64,000 nucleotides of DNA from Sphingomonadaceae bacterium (GTDB lineage: Bacteria; Pseudomonadota; Alphaproteobacteria; Sphingomonadales; Sphingomonadaceae): positions 37,203 through 101,202 of the forward strand of contig JAJUHA010000006.1 of assembly GCA_029268145.1 (NCBI GenBank), in the 5' to 3' direction. How positions within the stretch are numbered: the first letter of the stretch is position 1; each line of letters begins with the position of its first letter. Below, piece after piece: positions 1-7,668 of this stretch. Both the position numbers and the translations under genes were made by a program. The notes under the pieces were generated by a model. It did no database searches, had not been told where the DNA came from, and saw only the letters and a list, made by a program, of their open reading frames with translations.

Positions 1-842
1 GGCTCCACCACGGCCCTGAGCGCCCGGTCGGCCTCGCGGGCCCCTGCCTCGATGGCGGCGGCGCCGGCGACATAGACCTCGACCGTGCGCGAATCGGTGA
101 AGGGGCTGCCGCGCGGGGCGAAGCTGCCGTCCGCCCGCTTCGTCATCACCCGGGTCCGGATGGTGAGATCGTGGCGGCCGGTTTCTTCCGCAGTGAGGGT
201 CCAGCGCCAGAGCGCCTGGTCGCTCGCGTAGAGATCCTGCAGGGCCGGGGTCGCCGGATCGATCGTGACGGCGAGGCCCGGGCCGGCGATGAGGCTTGCC
301 TCGATGAAGCGGCCGACGGCGGGGGCGAAGCGACCTTCCCTGCCCGCCACGCCGGCAAGCGCGCGCGACGGTGCGTCGCTCCCCGCCGTGCGCGAAACGA
401 CGAGGGTGACGCTGGCCTGTTCCCCCTTCCTCATGCGTTCGGGCGTCTTGAAGGCGCCAGTCCCGCGGGCGACGCTCTGGAGCATGGCGCATTCCTCGGC
501 CGGGATGCGCTCCTCGACGATGTCGCAATAGGGGAGGGTTCCCGCCTGCGCGCCCCCCGCGGTCATGCCCCTGGCCGGCGGCGGCGTTGCCTCCTCAGCC
601 GGGGCTGGTCCCGGGGCCGGAACCGGTCTGGGCGCCGCGGCTTCTGCCGCCGTTTCGTCGGGACCGTTTGCGGCCGGTGGCCGTTCCATGGCGGGTGGCG
701 CTTCCTCTTCCGGCTCGAACGGCGCCTCGACGGTGGGCGGCTTTCCCGGTGCGGGCGCCGACCGTTCGACCTTCTGGCCGCAGCCTGCCACAAGAAGAGG
801 GATGGCGAGCGCCACCGCCAGCCGCGTCGACCAGCGCATCAT
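1..842 (-). CDS. Putative lipoprotein of unknown function, C-terminus cut by window edge
   Basis: An open frame runs leftwards from ATG at 842 and is still open at base 1, so the 3' end is missing. The N-terminus (MMRWSTRLAVALAIPLLVAGCG) is a signal peptide with a lipobox ending VAGC, so the product should be lipid-anchored. A proline/alanine/glutamate-rich linker (about residues 25-75) follows, then a globular part with a YCDIVEERIPAEEC segment and a beta-rich region (EQASVTLVVSR, TVEVYVAGA) that looks like an Ig-like or beta-sandwich fold. I do not recognise the family. It lies 72 bp downstream of the iorAB gene on the same strand and could be cotranscribed with it. The gene is real by codon pattern and signal peptide; the function is unknown. 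Confidence 0.72.
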   Translation of the reverse strand, partial: MMRWSTRLAVALAIPLLVAGCGQKVERSAPAPGKPPTVEAPFEPEEEAPPAMERPPAANGPDETAAEAAAPRPVPAPGPAPAEEATPPPARGMTAGGAQAGTLPYCDIVEERIPAEECAMLQSVARGTGAFKTPERMRKGEQASVTLVVSRTAGSDAPSRALAGVAGREGRFAPAVGRFIEASLIAGPGLAVTIDPATPALQDLYASDQALWRWTLTAEETGRHDLTIRTRVMTKRADGSFAPRGSPFTDSRTVEVYVAGAAAIEAGAREADRALRAVVE

Positions 843-914
843 GTCGTCCACCTCCCCGCCGGCGCAAGGTTAACGCGCGCTGCGGCTGCTGTCACCTGCA
901 GCCGTCGGCGCGGG

Positions 915-3900
915 TCAGGCCGCGGCGCGGGCCTCGCCGTGCGGCGCGTTCCAGCGGGCCCAGAGCTCGGCCCGGCGCTTCGCCACGGCCTCCGCTGCCG
1001 CGGCCTTCACCGGGCCGAAGCCGCGCACGTCGAGCGGCAGGCGGGCGATTTCGGCGGCAAGCGCGAGCCGCTCGGCCGAGAGGCCCTCGAGCAGCCGCGC
1101 CACCTCGGCCTCGTAGGCGGGAATGGCCTCGCGCTCGGCCCGGCGCTCCGCGGTGCGGCCGAAGGGGTCGAGCGCGGTGCCGCGCAGGGGCTTCAGCGCA
1201 CGCAGCAGGCGGAACATGGGAAGCGCGACCCAGCCCGGGAAGGCGTATTTCCGCGGCCGGCCGGTCGCCGGGTCGGTCCGGGCGAGGAGCGGCGGGGAGA
1301 GGTGGAAGGTGAGCGACGCCCGCTCGGCGAAGGTCTGGTCGAGGAGCGGCCCGAGATGCGCGAGCTGGAGCCGGGCCACCTCATATTCGTCCTTGTAGGC
1401 CATCAGCTTGTGGGCGGCGCGCATGACCGCCTCGGTGAGTGCGGTCGCGCCGGGTGCCACGGCCTCCTCGGCCGCGCGGACGCGGTTGACGAGGGCGGTG
1501 TAGCGCTCGGCCCAGGCGGCATTGCCCCAGGCCGCGAGATCGGCCGCGCGCTGCGCGATCCCCTCGGCGAGCGACAGCGGCCCGGGCTCGGGAGCGAGCA
1601 GGGCCTCGACCCGCTCGGGCGCATGGGCAAGCAGCCGCCCCAGCGTCAGCGCCTGGCGGTTGAAGCCGACCGCGACGCCGTTGAGTTCGATGGCCTTCTC
1701 GATGGCCGCCAGCGGCAGCGGCACCAGGCCCTTCTGCAGCGCATAGCCGAGGAGCAGGATGTTGGCGGCAATCGCATCGCCCATCAGCGCGGTCGCGATG
1801 CGCTCGGCTGCGACGAAATGGGCGGCCCGCGTGCTGCGCTCGATCTGCAGGCGCACCAGCCCGGCGCGGAAGTCGATGTCGCGGTTCTTTACGAACTCGG
1901 CGGTGGGGGCAATGTCGGCATTGGCGACCGCGTGGGTCCGCGCGGTCGAGAGCATGTCGGCGGCGGCCTTGTCGGCGGCGACGACCGAATCGCAGGCGAT
2001 CAGGAGATCGGCGCCGCCCGTGATGATGCGCGGGGACAGCAGCGCGTCGTTGCTGGCGGCGATCCGGACTGCGCTCCACACGGCACCGCCCTTCTGGGCG
2101 AGGCCGGCCATGTCGGCCGTGGTCGAGGCGAGGCCGGCGATGTGGGCGGCCATGCCGAGGAGCGCCGAGACGGTGAGCACGCCGGTGCCGCCGATTCCGG
2201 TGACCAGGATCGAATGGTCGTGGCCGAGCGCGGCCGGGACCGGATCGGGAATGTCGTCGAGCGGGAGCGCCTTCGGGTCGGGCTTCCGCAGCCGGCCGCC
2301 GGTGACGCTGACGAAGCTGGGGCAGAAGCCCTTCACGCAGGAGAAGTCCTTGTTGCACGACGACTGGTTGATCCGGCGCTTGCGGCCGAACGTGGTCTCG
2401 AGCGGCTCGACCGAGACGCAGTTCGACTGCACCGAGCAGTCGCCGCAGCCCTCGCACACGGCCGGATTGATGACGACGCGGCGGTCCGGGTCGGCCATCA
2501 GGCCGCGCTTGCGGCGGCGGCGCTTCTCCGCCGCGCAGGTCTGGTCGTAGATGATGACGGTGGTGCCGGGGGTCGCGCGGAACTCCTTCGAGACGGTCTC
2601 GAGCTCGCCCCTGTCGAGGACGCGGACCTCGGCGGGCAGATCGATCGCCCGGTAGCGGCCGAGGTCCTCGGTCAGCACGGCGACCGCGGCGGCGCCTTCG
2701 GCCAGCACCTGGCGGGCGATCATGGGGACGGTGAGTCCGCCTTCCACCGGCTGGCCGCCGGTCATGGCGACCGCATCGTTGTAGAGGATCTTGTAGGTGA
2801 TGTTGACCTTCGCCGCGATCGCCTGGCGGATGGCGAGCAGGCCGGAATGCTCGTAGGTGCCGTCGCCGAGGTTGGCGAAGACATGGGGCTCGTCGACGAA
2901 CGGGGCCTCGCCCACCCAGGTCACGCCCTCGCCGCCCATCTGGGTGAAGGTCTGGGCGCGGTCCATCCACAGCGCCATGATGTGGCAGCCGATGCCGGCG
3001 AGCGCGCGGCTCCCCTCCGGCACCCTGGTCGACGTGTTGTGGGGGCAGCCCGAGCAGAACCAGGGCGAGCGCTTCAGGGGCGCGGCGAAGCCTCGGGCGA
3101 GCGCCTCGCGGCGGGCGAAGTAGGCCAGCGCCTCCTTGACCCGGTCGGTTGCGTGGAAGCGGCTGATGCGCGCTGCGATCACATGGGCGATCATGCCTGG
3201 CGTCAGCTCGTTGTCGGGCGAGAGCAGCCATTCGCCGCTCTCGTCATGCTTGCCCACCACCACCGGGCGCACGTCGGGCTTCCAGTTGTAGAGCTGCCAC
3301 TTCAGCTGGTGCTCGATGAACTCGCGCTTCTCCTCGATGACGAGGATCTCCTCGAGGCCTTGCGCGAAGGCGCGCACGCCATCGGGCTCGAGCGGCCAGG
3401 GCATGCCCACCTTGTAGACGCGCACGCCGATGTCGCGGGCAACGCGCGCGTCGATGCCGAGCGCATGGAGCGCTTCCAGCGTGTCGGTGAAGGCCTTGCC
3501 CGTCGTGATGATGCCGAAGCGCGGCCGCGGGCTGTCGAAGACGAGGCGGTCGATGCCGTTGGCGCGGGCGAAGGCCTGCGCCGCGAAGCCCTTGAAGCGC
3601 TGGAGCCTGGTGTCTTCCTCGCGCCAGATGTCGTTCGGGCGGATGTGCACGCCCCCTTCAGGGAAGGCGAAGTCGGGAAAGACGATGGCGCGCCGCTCGG
3701 CCGCGGTGTCGACGGTCGCCGAGGTCTCGACCGTGTCGGCGGTCGCCTTGAAGCCGACCCAGGTGCCGGAGAAGCGGCTCATCGCCAGCCCGAGCAGGCC
3801 ATATTCGACGATCTCGTGGACCGAGGCCGGCGCCAGGAAGGGCACGAAGGCGGCGGAGAAATTGTGGTCCGACTGGTGCGGAAGGGTGGAGGACTTGGCG

Positions 3901-4361
3901 CCATGGTCGTCGCCGACGATGGCGAGCACGCCGCCGTGGCGCGAGGTGCCCGCGGCGTTGGCATGCTTCATCACGTCCATCGCCCGGTCGAGACCGGGGC
4001 CCTTGCCATACCAGATGCCGAAGACGCCGTCATGCTTCGCGCGCGAATTGAGCGCGGCCATCTGCGCGCCCCACACGGCGGTGGCGCCCAGCTCCTCGTT
4101 GATTCCGGGCACGAACACGATGTTGCTGGCGAGAAGCTCCTTCTTCGCCCGCCACAGCTCCTGGTCGAACCCGCCGAGCGGGGAGCCGCGATAGCCGGAG
4201 ATGAAGCCGGCGGTGTCGAGGCCGGCGGCGGCGTCGCGCGCGCGCTGGACGAGGGCGAGGCGGACGAGGGCCTGGGTGCCCGAGAGGAAGACGCGGTCCA
4301 CGCCGAGATCGTAGCGGTCGGCGAGGCGGACCTCGCGCAGGGCAGGGGCGGCGACATTCAT
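915..4361 (-). CDS. Indolepyruvate ferredoxin oxidoreductase family protein, fused alpha-gamma subunits
   Basis: This 1148-residue protein matches the single-chain alphaproteobacterial indolepyruvate (2-oxoacid) ferredoxin oxidoreductases, which oxidatively decarboxylate aryl pyruvates to aryl-acetyl-CoA with thiamine diphosphate and pass electrons to ferredoxin. Visible parts in order: an IorA-like N-terminal half with SGYRGSPLGGFD; a TPP-binding region with CSGCPHNTSTR near residue 435; a ferredoxin-like segment starting MADPDRRVVINPAVCEGCGDC (about 640-710) with cysteines for 4Fe-4S clusters; an IorB-like gamma domain (LVTGIGGTGVLTVSALLGMA); and a C-terminal DUF6537-type domain. The length is as expected for the fused form. 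The start ATG at 4361 precedes MNVAAPALREV. The physiological substrate could be another 2-oxoacid, so no gene symbol is given. Confidence 0.93.
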   Translation of the reverse strand: MNVAAPALREVRLADRYDLGVDRVFLSGTQALVRLALVQRARDAAAGLDTAGFISGYRGSPLGGFDQELWRAKKELLASNIVFVPGINEELGATAVWGAQMAALNSRAKHDGVFGIWYGKGPGLDRAMDVMKHANAAGTSRHGGVLAIVGDDHGAKSSTLPHQSDHNFSAAFVPFLAPASVHEIVEYGLLGLAMSRFSGTWVGFKATADTVETSATVDTAAERRAIVFPDFAFPEGGVHIRPNDIWREEDTRLQRFKGFAAQAFARANGIDRLVFDSPRPRFGIITTGKAFTDTLEALHALGIDARVARDIGVRVYKVGMPWPLEPDGVRAFAQGLEEILVIEEKREFIEHQLKWQLYNWKPDVRPVVVGKHDESGEWLLSPDNELTPGMIAHVIAARISRFHATDRVKEALAYFARREALARGFAAPLKRSPWFCSGCPHNTSTRVPEGSRALAGIGCHIMALWMDRAQTFTQMGGEGVTWVGEAPFVDEPHVFANLGDGTYEHSGLLAIRQAIAAKVNITYKILYNDAVAMTGGQPVEGGLTVPMIARQVLAEGAAAVAVLTEDLGRYRAIDLPAEVRVLDRGELETVSKEFRATPGTTVIIYDQTCAAEKRRRRKRGLMADPDRRVVINPAVCEGCGDCSVQSNCVSVEPLETTFGRKRRINQSSCNKDFSCVKGFCPSFVSVTGGRLRKPDPKALPLDDIPDPVPAALGHDHSILVTGIGGTGVLTVSALLGMAAHIAGLASTTADMAGLAQKGGAVWSAVRIAASNDALLSPRIITGGADLLIACDSVVAADKAAADMLSTARTHAVANADIAPTAEFVKNRDIDFRAGLVRLQIERSTRAAHFVAAERIATALMGDAIAANILLLGYALQKGLVPLPLAAIEKAIELNGVAVGFNRQALTLGRLLAHAPERVEALLAPEPGPLSLAEGIAQRAADLAAWGNAAWAERYTALVNRVRAAEEAVAPGATALTEAVMRAAHKLMAYKDEYEVARLQLAHLGPLLDQTFAERASLTFHLSPPLLARTDPATGRPRKYAFPGWVALPMFRLLRALKPLRGTALDPFGRTAERRAEREAIPAYEAEVARLLEGLSAERLALAAEIARLPLDVRGFGPVKAAAAEAVAKRRAELWARWNAPHGEARAAA

Positions 4362-4495
4362 GGTGGCGAGTCTCCCGATTGGTCAGCCATACTGTCCTTT
4401 CTCGCCGAATTCAAGGTGGCCCGGCGCGGCGGCTTGCCTCGCCTCCTTCCTTTGCTATAGGCCCGCGCTTCGCTTGCACCGGGCGTGGTCTCGAG

Positions 4496-4579
4496 GCGGG
4501 TGTGGCGGAACTGGCAGACGCGCCGGATTTAGGTTCCGGTGTCCCTGACGTGGGGGTTCGAATCCCTCCACCCGCACCA
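4496..4579 (+). tRNA. tRNA-Leu (anticodon UAG)
   Basis: The acceptor stem GCGGGTG (4496-4502) pairs with CACCCGC (4569-4575), followed by discriminator A and an encoded CCA. The anticodon stem CCGGA/TCCGG encloses loop TTTAGGT with anticodon TAG at 4530-4532. A long variable arm (GTGTCCCTGACG region) marks a class II tRNA, and the T arm carries GGTTCGAATCC. A TATAGG box lies about 35 bp upstream. tig starts 38 bp downstream. Confidence 0.97.
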
Positions 4580-4617
4580 CCGCCGCCGCGCCTCCGGCCG
4601 GGATTGAGGATCGCTCC

Positions 4618-6147
4618 ATGCACGTCACCGAAACCCTGAACGAGGGCCTGAAGCGCGGCTTCTCGCTGCGAATTCCCGCCGCCGACATCGACGCGAGGGT
4701 CGAGCGCGCCATCGCCGAAGTCGCACCGCGGGTGCGGATGCCCGGGTTCCGCCCCGGCAAGGTGCCCGGCAACCTCATCCGCCGGATGCACGGGGAGGCG
4801 CTTCGGCAGGATGCGATCCGGGAAGCGCTCGACGAGGGGCTGAAGACGCTCATCGGCGAGCGGCAGCTGCGCCCGGCCATGCAGCCCTCGGTCGATCTCG
4901 ACCAGCTTCCGGCCGATGGCGAGGATCTCGTCGTCGCGGTGGACATGGAGGTGCTTCCCGACGTGCCCGACGTCCCGACCGAGGGGATCGCGCTCGAGCG
5001 GCTGGTGGTCGAGGTGGACGAGGCGTCGGTCGATGCCGCGCTGGCGCGGCTGGCCGAGCAGCAGAAGCGCTTCGTCGCGGCAGGCGAGGGTCATGAGGCC
5101 CGGGCCGGTGATCTGGTCGTCATGGATTTTGCCGGCACGGTCGATGGCGTGGCCTTCGAGGGTGGCACCGGCACGGGCATGGAGGTGGAGCTGGGCTCGG
5201 GCCGGCTGATCCCCGGCTTCGAGGAGCAGCTTCTTGGCGCCAGGGCGGGCGAGGCGCGGACGGTCCGGCTCACCATCCCGGCCGACTATCCGGCCGCGGC
5301 GATCGCCGGAAGGCAGGCGGAGTTTGCCGTGACCGTGACCGACGTGCGCGTGGCCGAGGTGCCCGCGGTGGACGAGGAGCTGGCGAGAAACCTCGGGCTC
5401 GACAGCCTCGAGGCGCTGCGCGACATCCTGAAGGACCAGCTCGAGCGCGAGCTCGCCCAGCTGTCGCGCACCTACATGAAGCGCAAGCTGCTCGACCATC
5501 TGGCGGCCCAGGTGGACTTCGAGGTGCCGCCGGCGATGGTCGATGCCGAGTTCCAGGCCATCTGGGCGCAGCTGACGCAGGGCATGACCGAGGAGGAGAA
5601 GGCCGCGGCCGAAGCCGAGCGCGGAGACTATGTGCGGATCGCGACGCGCCGGGTGCGCCTGGGGCTGCTGCTGTCGGACATCGGCCAGAAGGCGGGAATC
5701 GCCGTGACCAACGCCGAGATGAACCGGCTCGTTGCCGAGGAGGCCGCGCGCTATCCGGGCCAGGAAGCCGAAGTCCGCAAGTATTTCGCCGAAAATCCGA
5801 TGGCGGCGGCCCAGCTGCGTGCGCCGCTGTTCGAGGAGAAGGTGGTCGACCATCTGCTGGCGAGGGCGAGCGTGACCGAGCGGACTGTGACCCGCGCCGA
5901 GCTCGAGGCCGCGATCGAGAGCGAGGACGAGACGCCGCTTGCGCGGAAGGCCGCGCATGGCGAGCCCGGCCATGTCCACGGGCCCGACTGCGATCATGAC
6001 CATGATCCTGCCCATGCCGAAGCAGCGCCGGCGAAGCCGAAGCGCGCGGCGAAGGCAAGGGCGGCGGCCGGTCCCGAAACCCCGGGCGACGCGGCGCCCG
6101 AGCCGGCGGCGCGCAAGCGCGCGCCGAAGGCGAAGGCCGAAGGCTAG
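4618..6147 (+). CDS. tig: Trigger factor, ribosome-associated chaperone/prolyl isomerase
   Basis: Trigger factor binds the ribosome at the exit tunnel and shields nascent chains. The N-terminal ribosome-binding domain has the signature GFRPGKVPGNLIRR near residues 43-56. An FKBP-type PPIase domain follows (about 150-245; DLVVMDFAGTVDG, PADYPAAAIAGRQAEF), then the helical C-terminal chaperone domain. At 509 residues it is longer than the usual 430-450. The extra tail begins near residue 445 with a His/Asp-rich stretch (HVHGPDCDHDHDPAHAE) and ends in Lys/Ala/Pro repeats (KPKRAAKARAAA, KRAPKAKAEG). It starts 38 bp after tRNA-Leu. Alternative starts are unlikely because MHVTETLNEGLKRGF is the normal N-terminus. 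Confidence 0.96.
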   Translation: MHVTETLNEGLKRGFSLRIPAADIDARVERAIAEVAPRVRMPGFRPGKVPGNLIRRMHGEALRQDAIREALDEGLKTLIGERQLRPAMQPSVDLDQLPADGEDLVVAVDMEVLPDVPDVPTEGIALERLVVEVDEASVDAALARLAEQQKRFVAAGEGHEARAGDLVVMDFAGTVDGVAFEGGTGTGMEVELGSGRLIPGFEEQLLGARAGEARTVRLTIPADYPAAAIAGRQAEFAVTVTDVRVAEVPAVDEELARNLGLDSLEALRDILKDQLERELAQLSRTYMKRKLLDHLAAQVDFEVPPAMVDAEFQAIWAQLTQGMTEEEKAAAEAERGDYVRIATRRVRLGLLLSDIGQKAGIAVTNAEMNRLVAEEAARYPGQEAEVRKYFAENPMAAAQLRAPLFEEKVVDHLLARASVTERTVTRAELEAAIESEDETPLARKAAHGEPGHVHGPDCDHDHDPAHAEAAPAKPKRAAKARAAAGPETPGDAAPEPAARKRAPKAKAEG

Positions 6148-6549
6148 CAGGCGGCCGGTCGCGCTGGCGCCCCGTCCCGGACGATCGCGCGGGCGGCCAG
6201 CCCGGCCGCATGCCGGCACCGGGCCGAGGCGCCGACGGTGTCGGCGCCCGGGGCGGACCAGGCGCTGACGAAGAGGCCCGCGCGGTGCGCCAGCCCGGGG
6301 CTGGCCTGGATGACGGGGCCCCTGTCCGAGCGCGAAGAGCCGCGCCAGCGATCGTCGCAGGTCAGCGCGGCGGCCGCGGCAAGGGTGACGGCCGGCTCGG
6401 GCACGGACCGGGCGAGGAGAGGGGGCGCCACCCCGAGACGGAGGCTGGGAAGGGCGACGCGGGCAGGCGGAAGATGCGCGCGCATGCCCCGCCCTGCGCC
6501 AGCCCGGTGGCTGGCGCAAGGGGAGCGCGGGGACCGCGCTCCGGGCGGG
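6148..6549. other. Intergenic stretch between convergent tig and torF-type porin genes
   Basis: This 402-bp stretch has no convincing gene. A 113-codon open frame on the minus strand (6144-6485) overlaps the last bases of tig, has arginine/alanine-rich composition typical of GC-rich chance frames and no recognisable domain; I do not call it. The only structure I see is the pair of hairpins at 6495-6542, next to the porin stop codon. Confidence 0.5.
6495..6542 (-). terminator. Two tandem strong hairpins after the porin gene
   Basis: TGCGCCAGCC/GGCTGGCGCA (6495-6504 with 6509-6518) forms a 10-bp stem with a 4-nt loop. GGAGCGCGG/CCGCGCTCC (6522-6530 with 6534-6542) forms a 9-bp stem with a 3-nt loop. 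They sit just past the stop of the porin gene and face the tig terminus. No T-tract follows on either strand, so termination or mRNA 3'-end protection is inferred from position only. Confidence 0.5.
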
Positions 6550-7395
6550 TCAGAAGGCGGCCGTCACCGAGAAGACGAACTGCGCATTGGAGATGGCCTT
6601 GCCGTCCGGCACCTTGGAGAAGTTGGGCTGGAGGCGAAGCCAGTCGGCGCTGGTGTCGCTGATGTTGGTGTCGACATAGGCGAAGCCCAGCGTGACCGGG
6701 CCGACGACCACGTCGGCGCCGAGCAGCCAGTCGACATAGGAGCCGGTGGGCGCGATGCTGGTGCCGTTGGGGCCGAGCCCCGGGTTGCCGTCGGAATAGC
6801 CGATGTGCGCCTTGGCGGTGACCGGGGTGCCCGGAATCCCCACCGTGAAGTCGCCCGAGAGGTAGAGATTGTCCTCCTTGTCCCCGATCGCGCTGTCGGG
6901 GTGGGCGGACCAGTTGCCGAGCGCGGTCTGCGACGGCGCGTAGAAGATGCCGCCCGTCACTCCGACCGGGCCGAGGCTGCCCGAGGCCTTGGCGTAGAGC
7001 TCGACGAAGGTGGTGGTGTCCGCTCCGCCGGGATAGGTGTAGACGGTGAAGCCGGCGTCGATCCCCGCCGGGCCGAGGCTGAACTTGTAGCCGCCGAACA
7101 GGTCGAGCTCGACATTGGGGCCGCCGAAGGTGCCCCAGCCCGCAAGGCTCGAGGACCAGAAGCCGGCATAGAGGCCGGATTCGTGGGAGACGCTGAGGCC
7201 GGCCTGAACGGCCACGCTGTTGTTCGACTGCGAGACGCCGCGGAAGCGATAGTCGGTCACGAAGGCCGCCGTGCCGGCAAGGGTGAAGGGCTTCTCCTCC
7301 TCCTCGGCCCTGGCCGCCGTGGGCACCAGCCCGGCCGAAGTGGCCAGGACAACCCCGAGCAGCGACAACCCCCTCATTTTTTGCAATCCCGTCAT
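6550..7395 (-). CDS. TorF-family putative porin
   Basis: This 281-residue outer-membrane beta-barrel protein has a signal peptide (MTGLQKMRGLSLLGVVLATSAG..., cleavage probably after ARA) and a barrel typified by VTDYRFRGVSQSNNSVAVQ, the hallmark start of the TorF/Gcw_chp porin-like family. It ends in a C-terminal Phe (SVTAAF), as barrels do for BAM recognition. The start is ATG 7395, which has AAGGAG seven bases upstream; the same frame is open much further upstream but without a signal peptide. In related bacteria this family is often linked to nitrogen-limitation genes. Here it diverges from parE across a promoter region with two palindromes. Confidence 0.88.
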   Translation of the reverse strand: MTGLQKMRGLSLLGVVLATSAGLVPTAARAEEEEKPFTLAGTAAFVTDYRFRGVSQSNNSVAVQAGLSVSHESGLYAGFWSSSLAGWGTFGGPNVELDLFGGYKFSLGPAGIDAGFTVYTYPGGADTTTFVELYAKASGSLGPVGVTGGIFYAPSQTALGNWSAHPDSAIGDKEDNLYLSGDFTVGIPGTPVTAKAHIGYSDGNPGLGPNGTSIAPTGSYVDWLLGADVVVGPVTLGFAYVDTNISDTSADWLRLQPNFSKVPDGKAISNAQFVFSVTAAF

Positions 7396-7511
7396 GTTCC
7401 GCTCCTTGGTGCGCACCGCCCTCCGCATGGGGAGCGGGCGATGGTGATGCACTCGCTGCGGGAACCTCGGGGAGGCTTGACGCCTTCTGTGCGGGCGAAG
7501 GTGGACGCAAT

Positions 7512-7526
7512 TTGTGCGCTGCACAA
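7512..7526. promoter_or_regulatory. Perfect palindrome TTGTGC-N3-GCACAA in the porin/parE divergent region
   Basis: TTGTGCGCTGCACAA has perfect 6-bp arms around GCT. It lies 116 bp upstream of the porin start and 142 bp upstream of parE, so it could be an operator for the porin. The factor is unknown; it does not match an NtrC site of the usual spacing. Confidence 0.4.
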
Positions 7527-7573
7527 GATGCGATGTGCGCCATGGCGCCCTGGTGAGGCACGAAGCTGCGACA

Positions 7574-7591
7574 TGTGGCAGGTCTGCCACA
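7574..7591. promoter_or_regulatory. Perfect 8+2+8 palindrome TGTGGCAG-GT-CTGCCACA upstream of parE
   Basis: TGTGGCAGGTCTGCCACA has perfect 8-bp arms. It lies 77 bp upstream of the parE ATG and 178 bp from the porin start. It resembles a dimeric-repressor operator; no family is assignable. The GG-to-GC spacing does not fit a sigma-54 promoter. Confidence 0.4.
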
Positions 7592-7668
7592 AGGGCGGAG
7601 CGGGCCGGTGGCCCCGGCCGCCGGCGGGCGATTCCCTTTTGGGCCCGGGCGGTCTAGCATCGCGGGCG

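Noticed and set aside
171..4460. A 1429-codon open frame on the plus strand
   Set aside because: It lies antisense to the well-supported fused oxidoreductase, has Gly/Arg/Glu/His-biased low-complexity composition and no domain. Such frames are normal in 70% GC DNA opposite real genes; similar long frames opposite parE, the TPR gene, ispE, pabB and others were left out for the same reason.
6144..6485. 113-codon frame between tig and the porin gene
   Set aside because: Arg/Ala-rich, no ribosome site, overlaps tig, no recognisable domain.
7574..7591. Sigma-54 promoter
   Set aside because: TGGCAG...TGCC resembles -24/-12 elements, but the GG to GC distance is too short.
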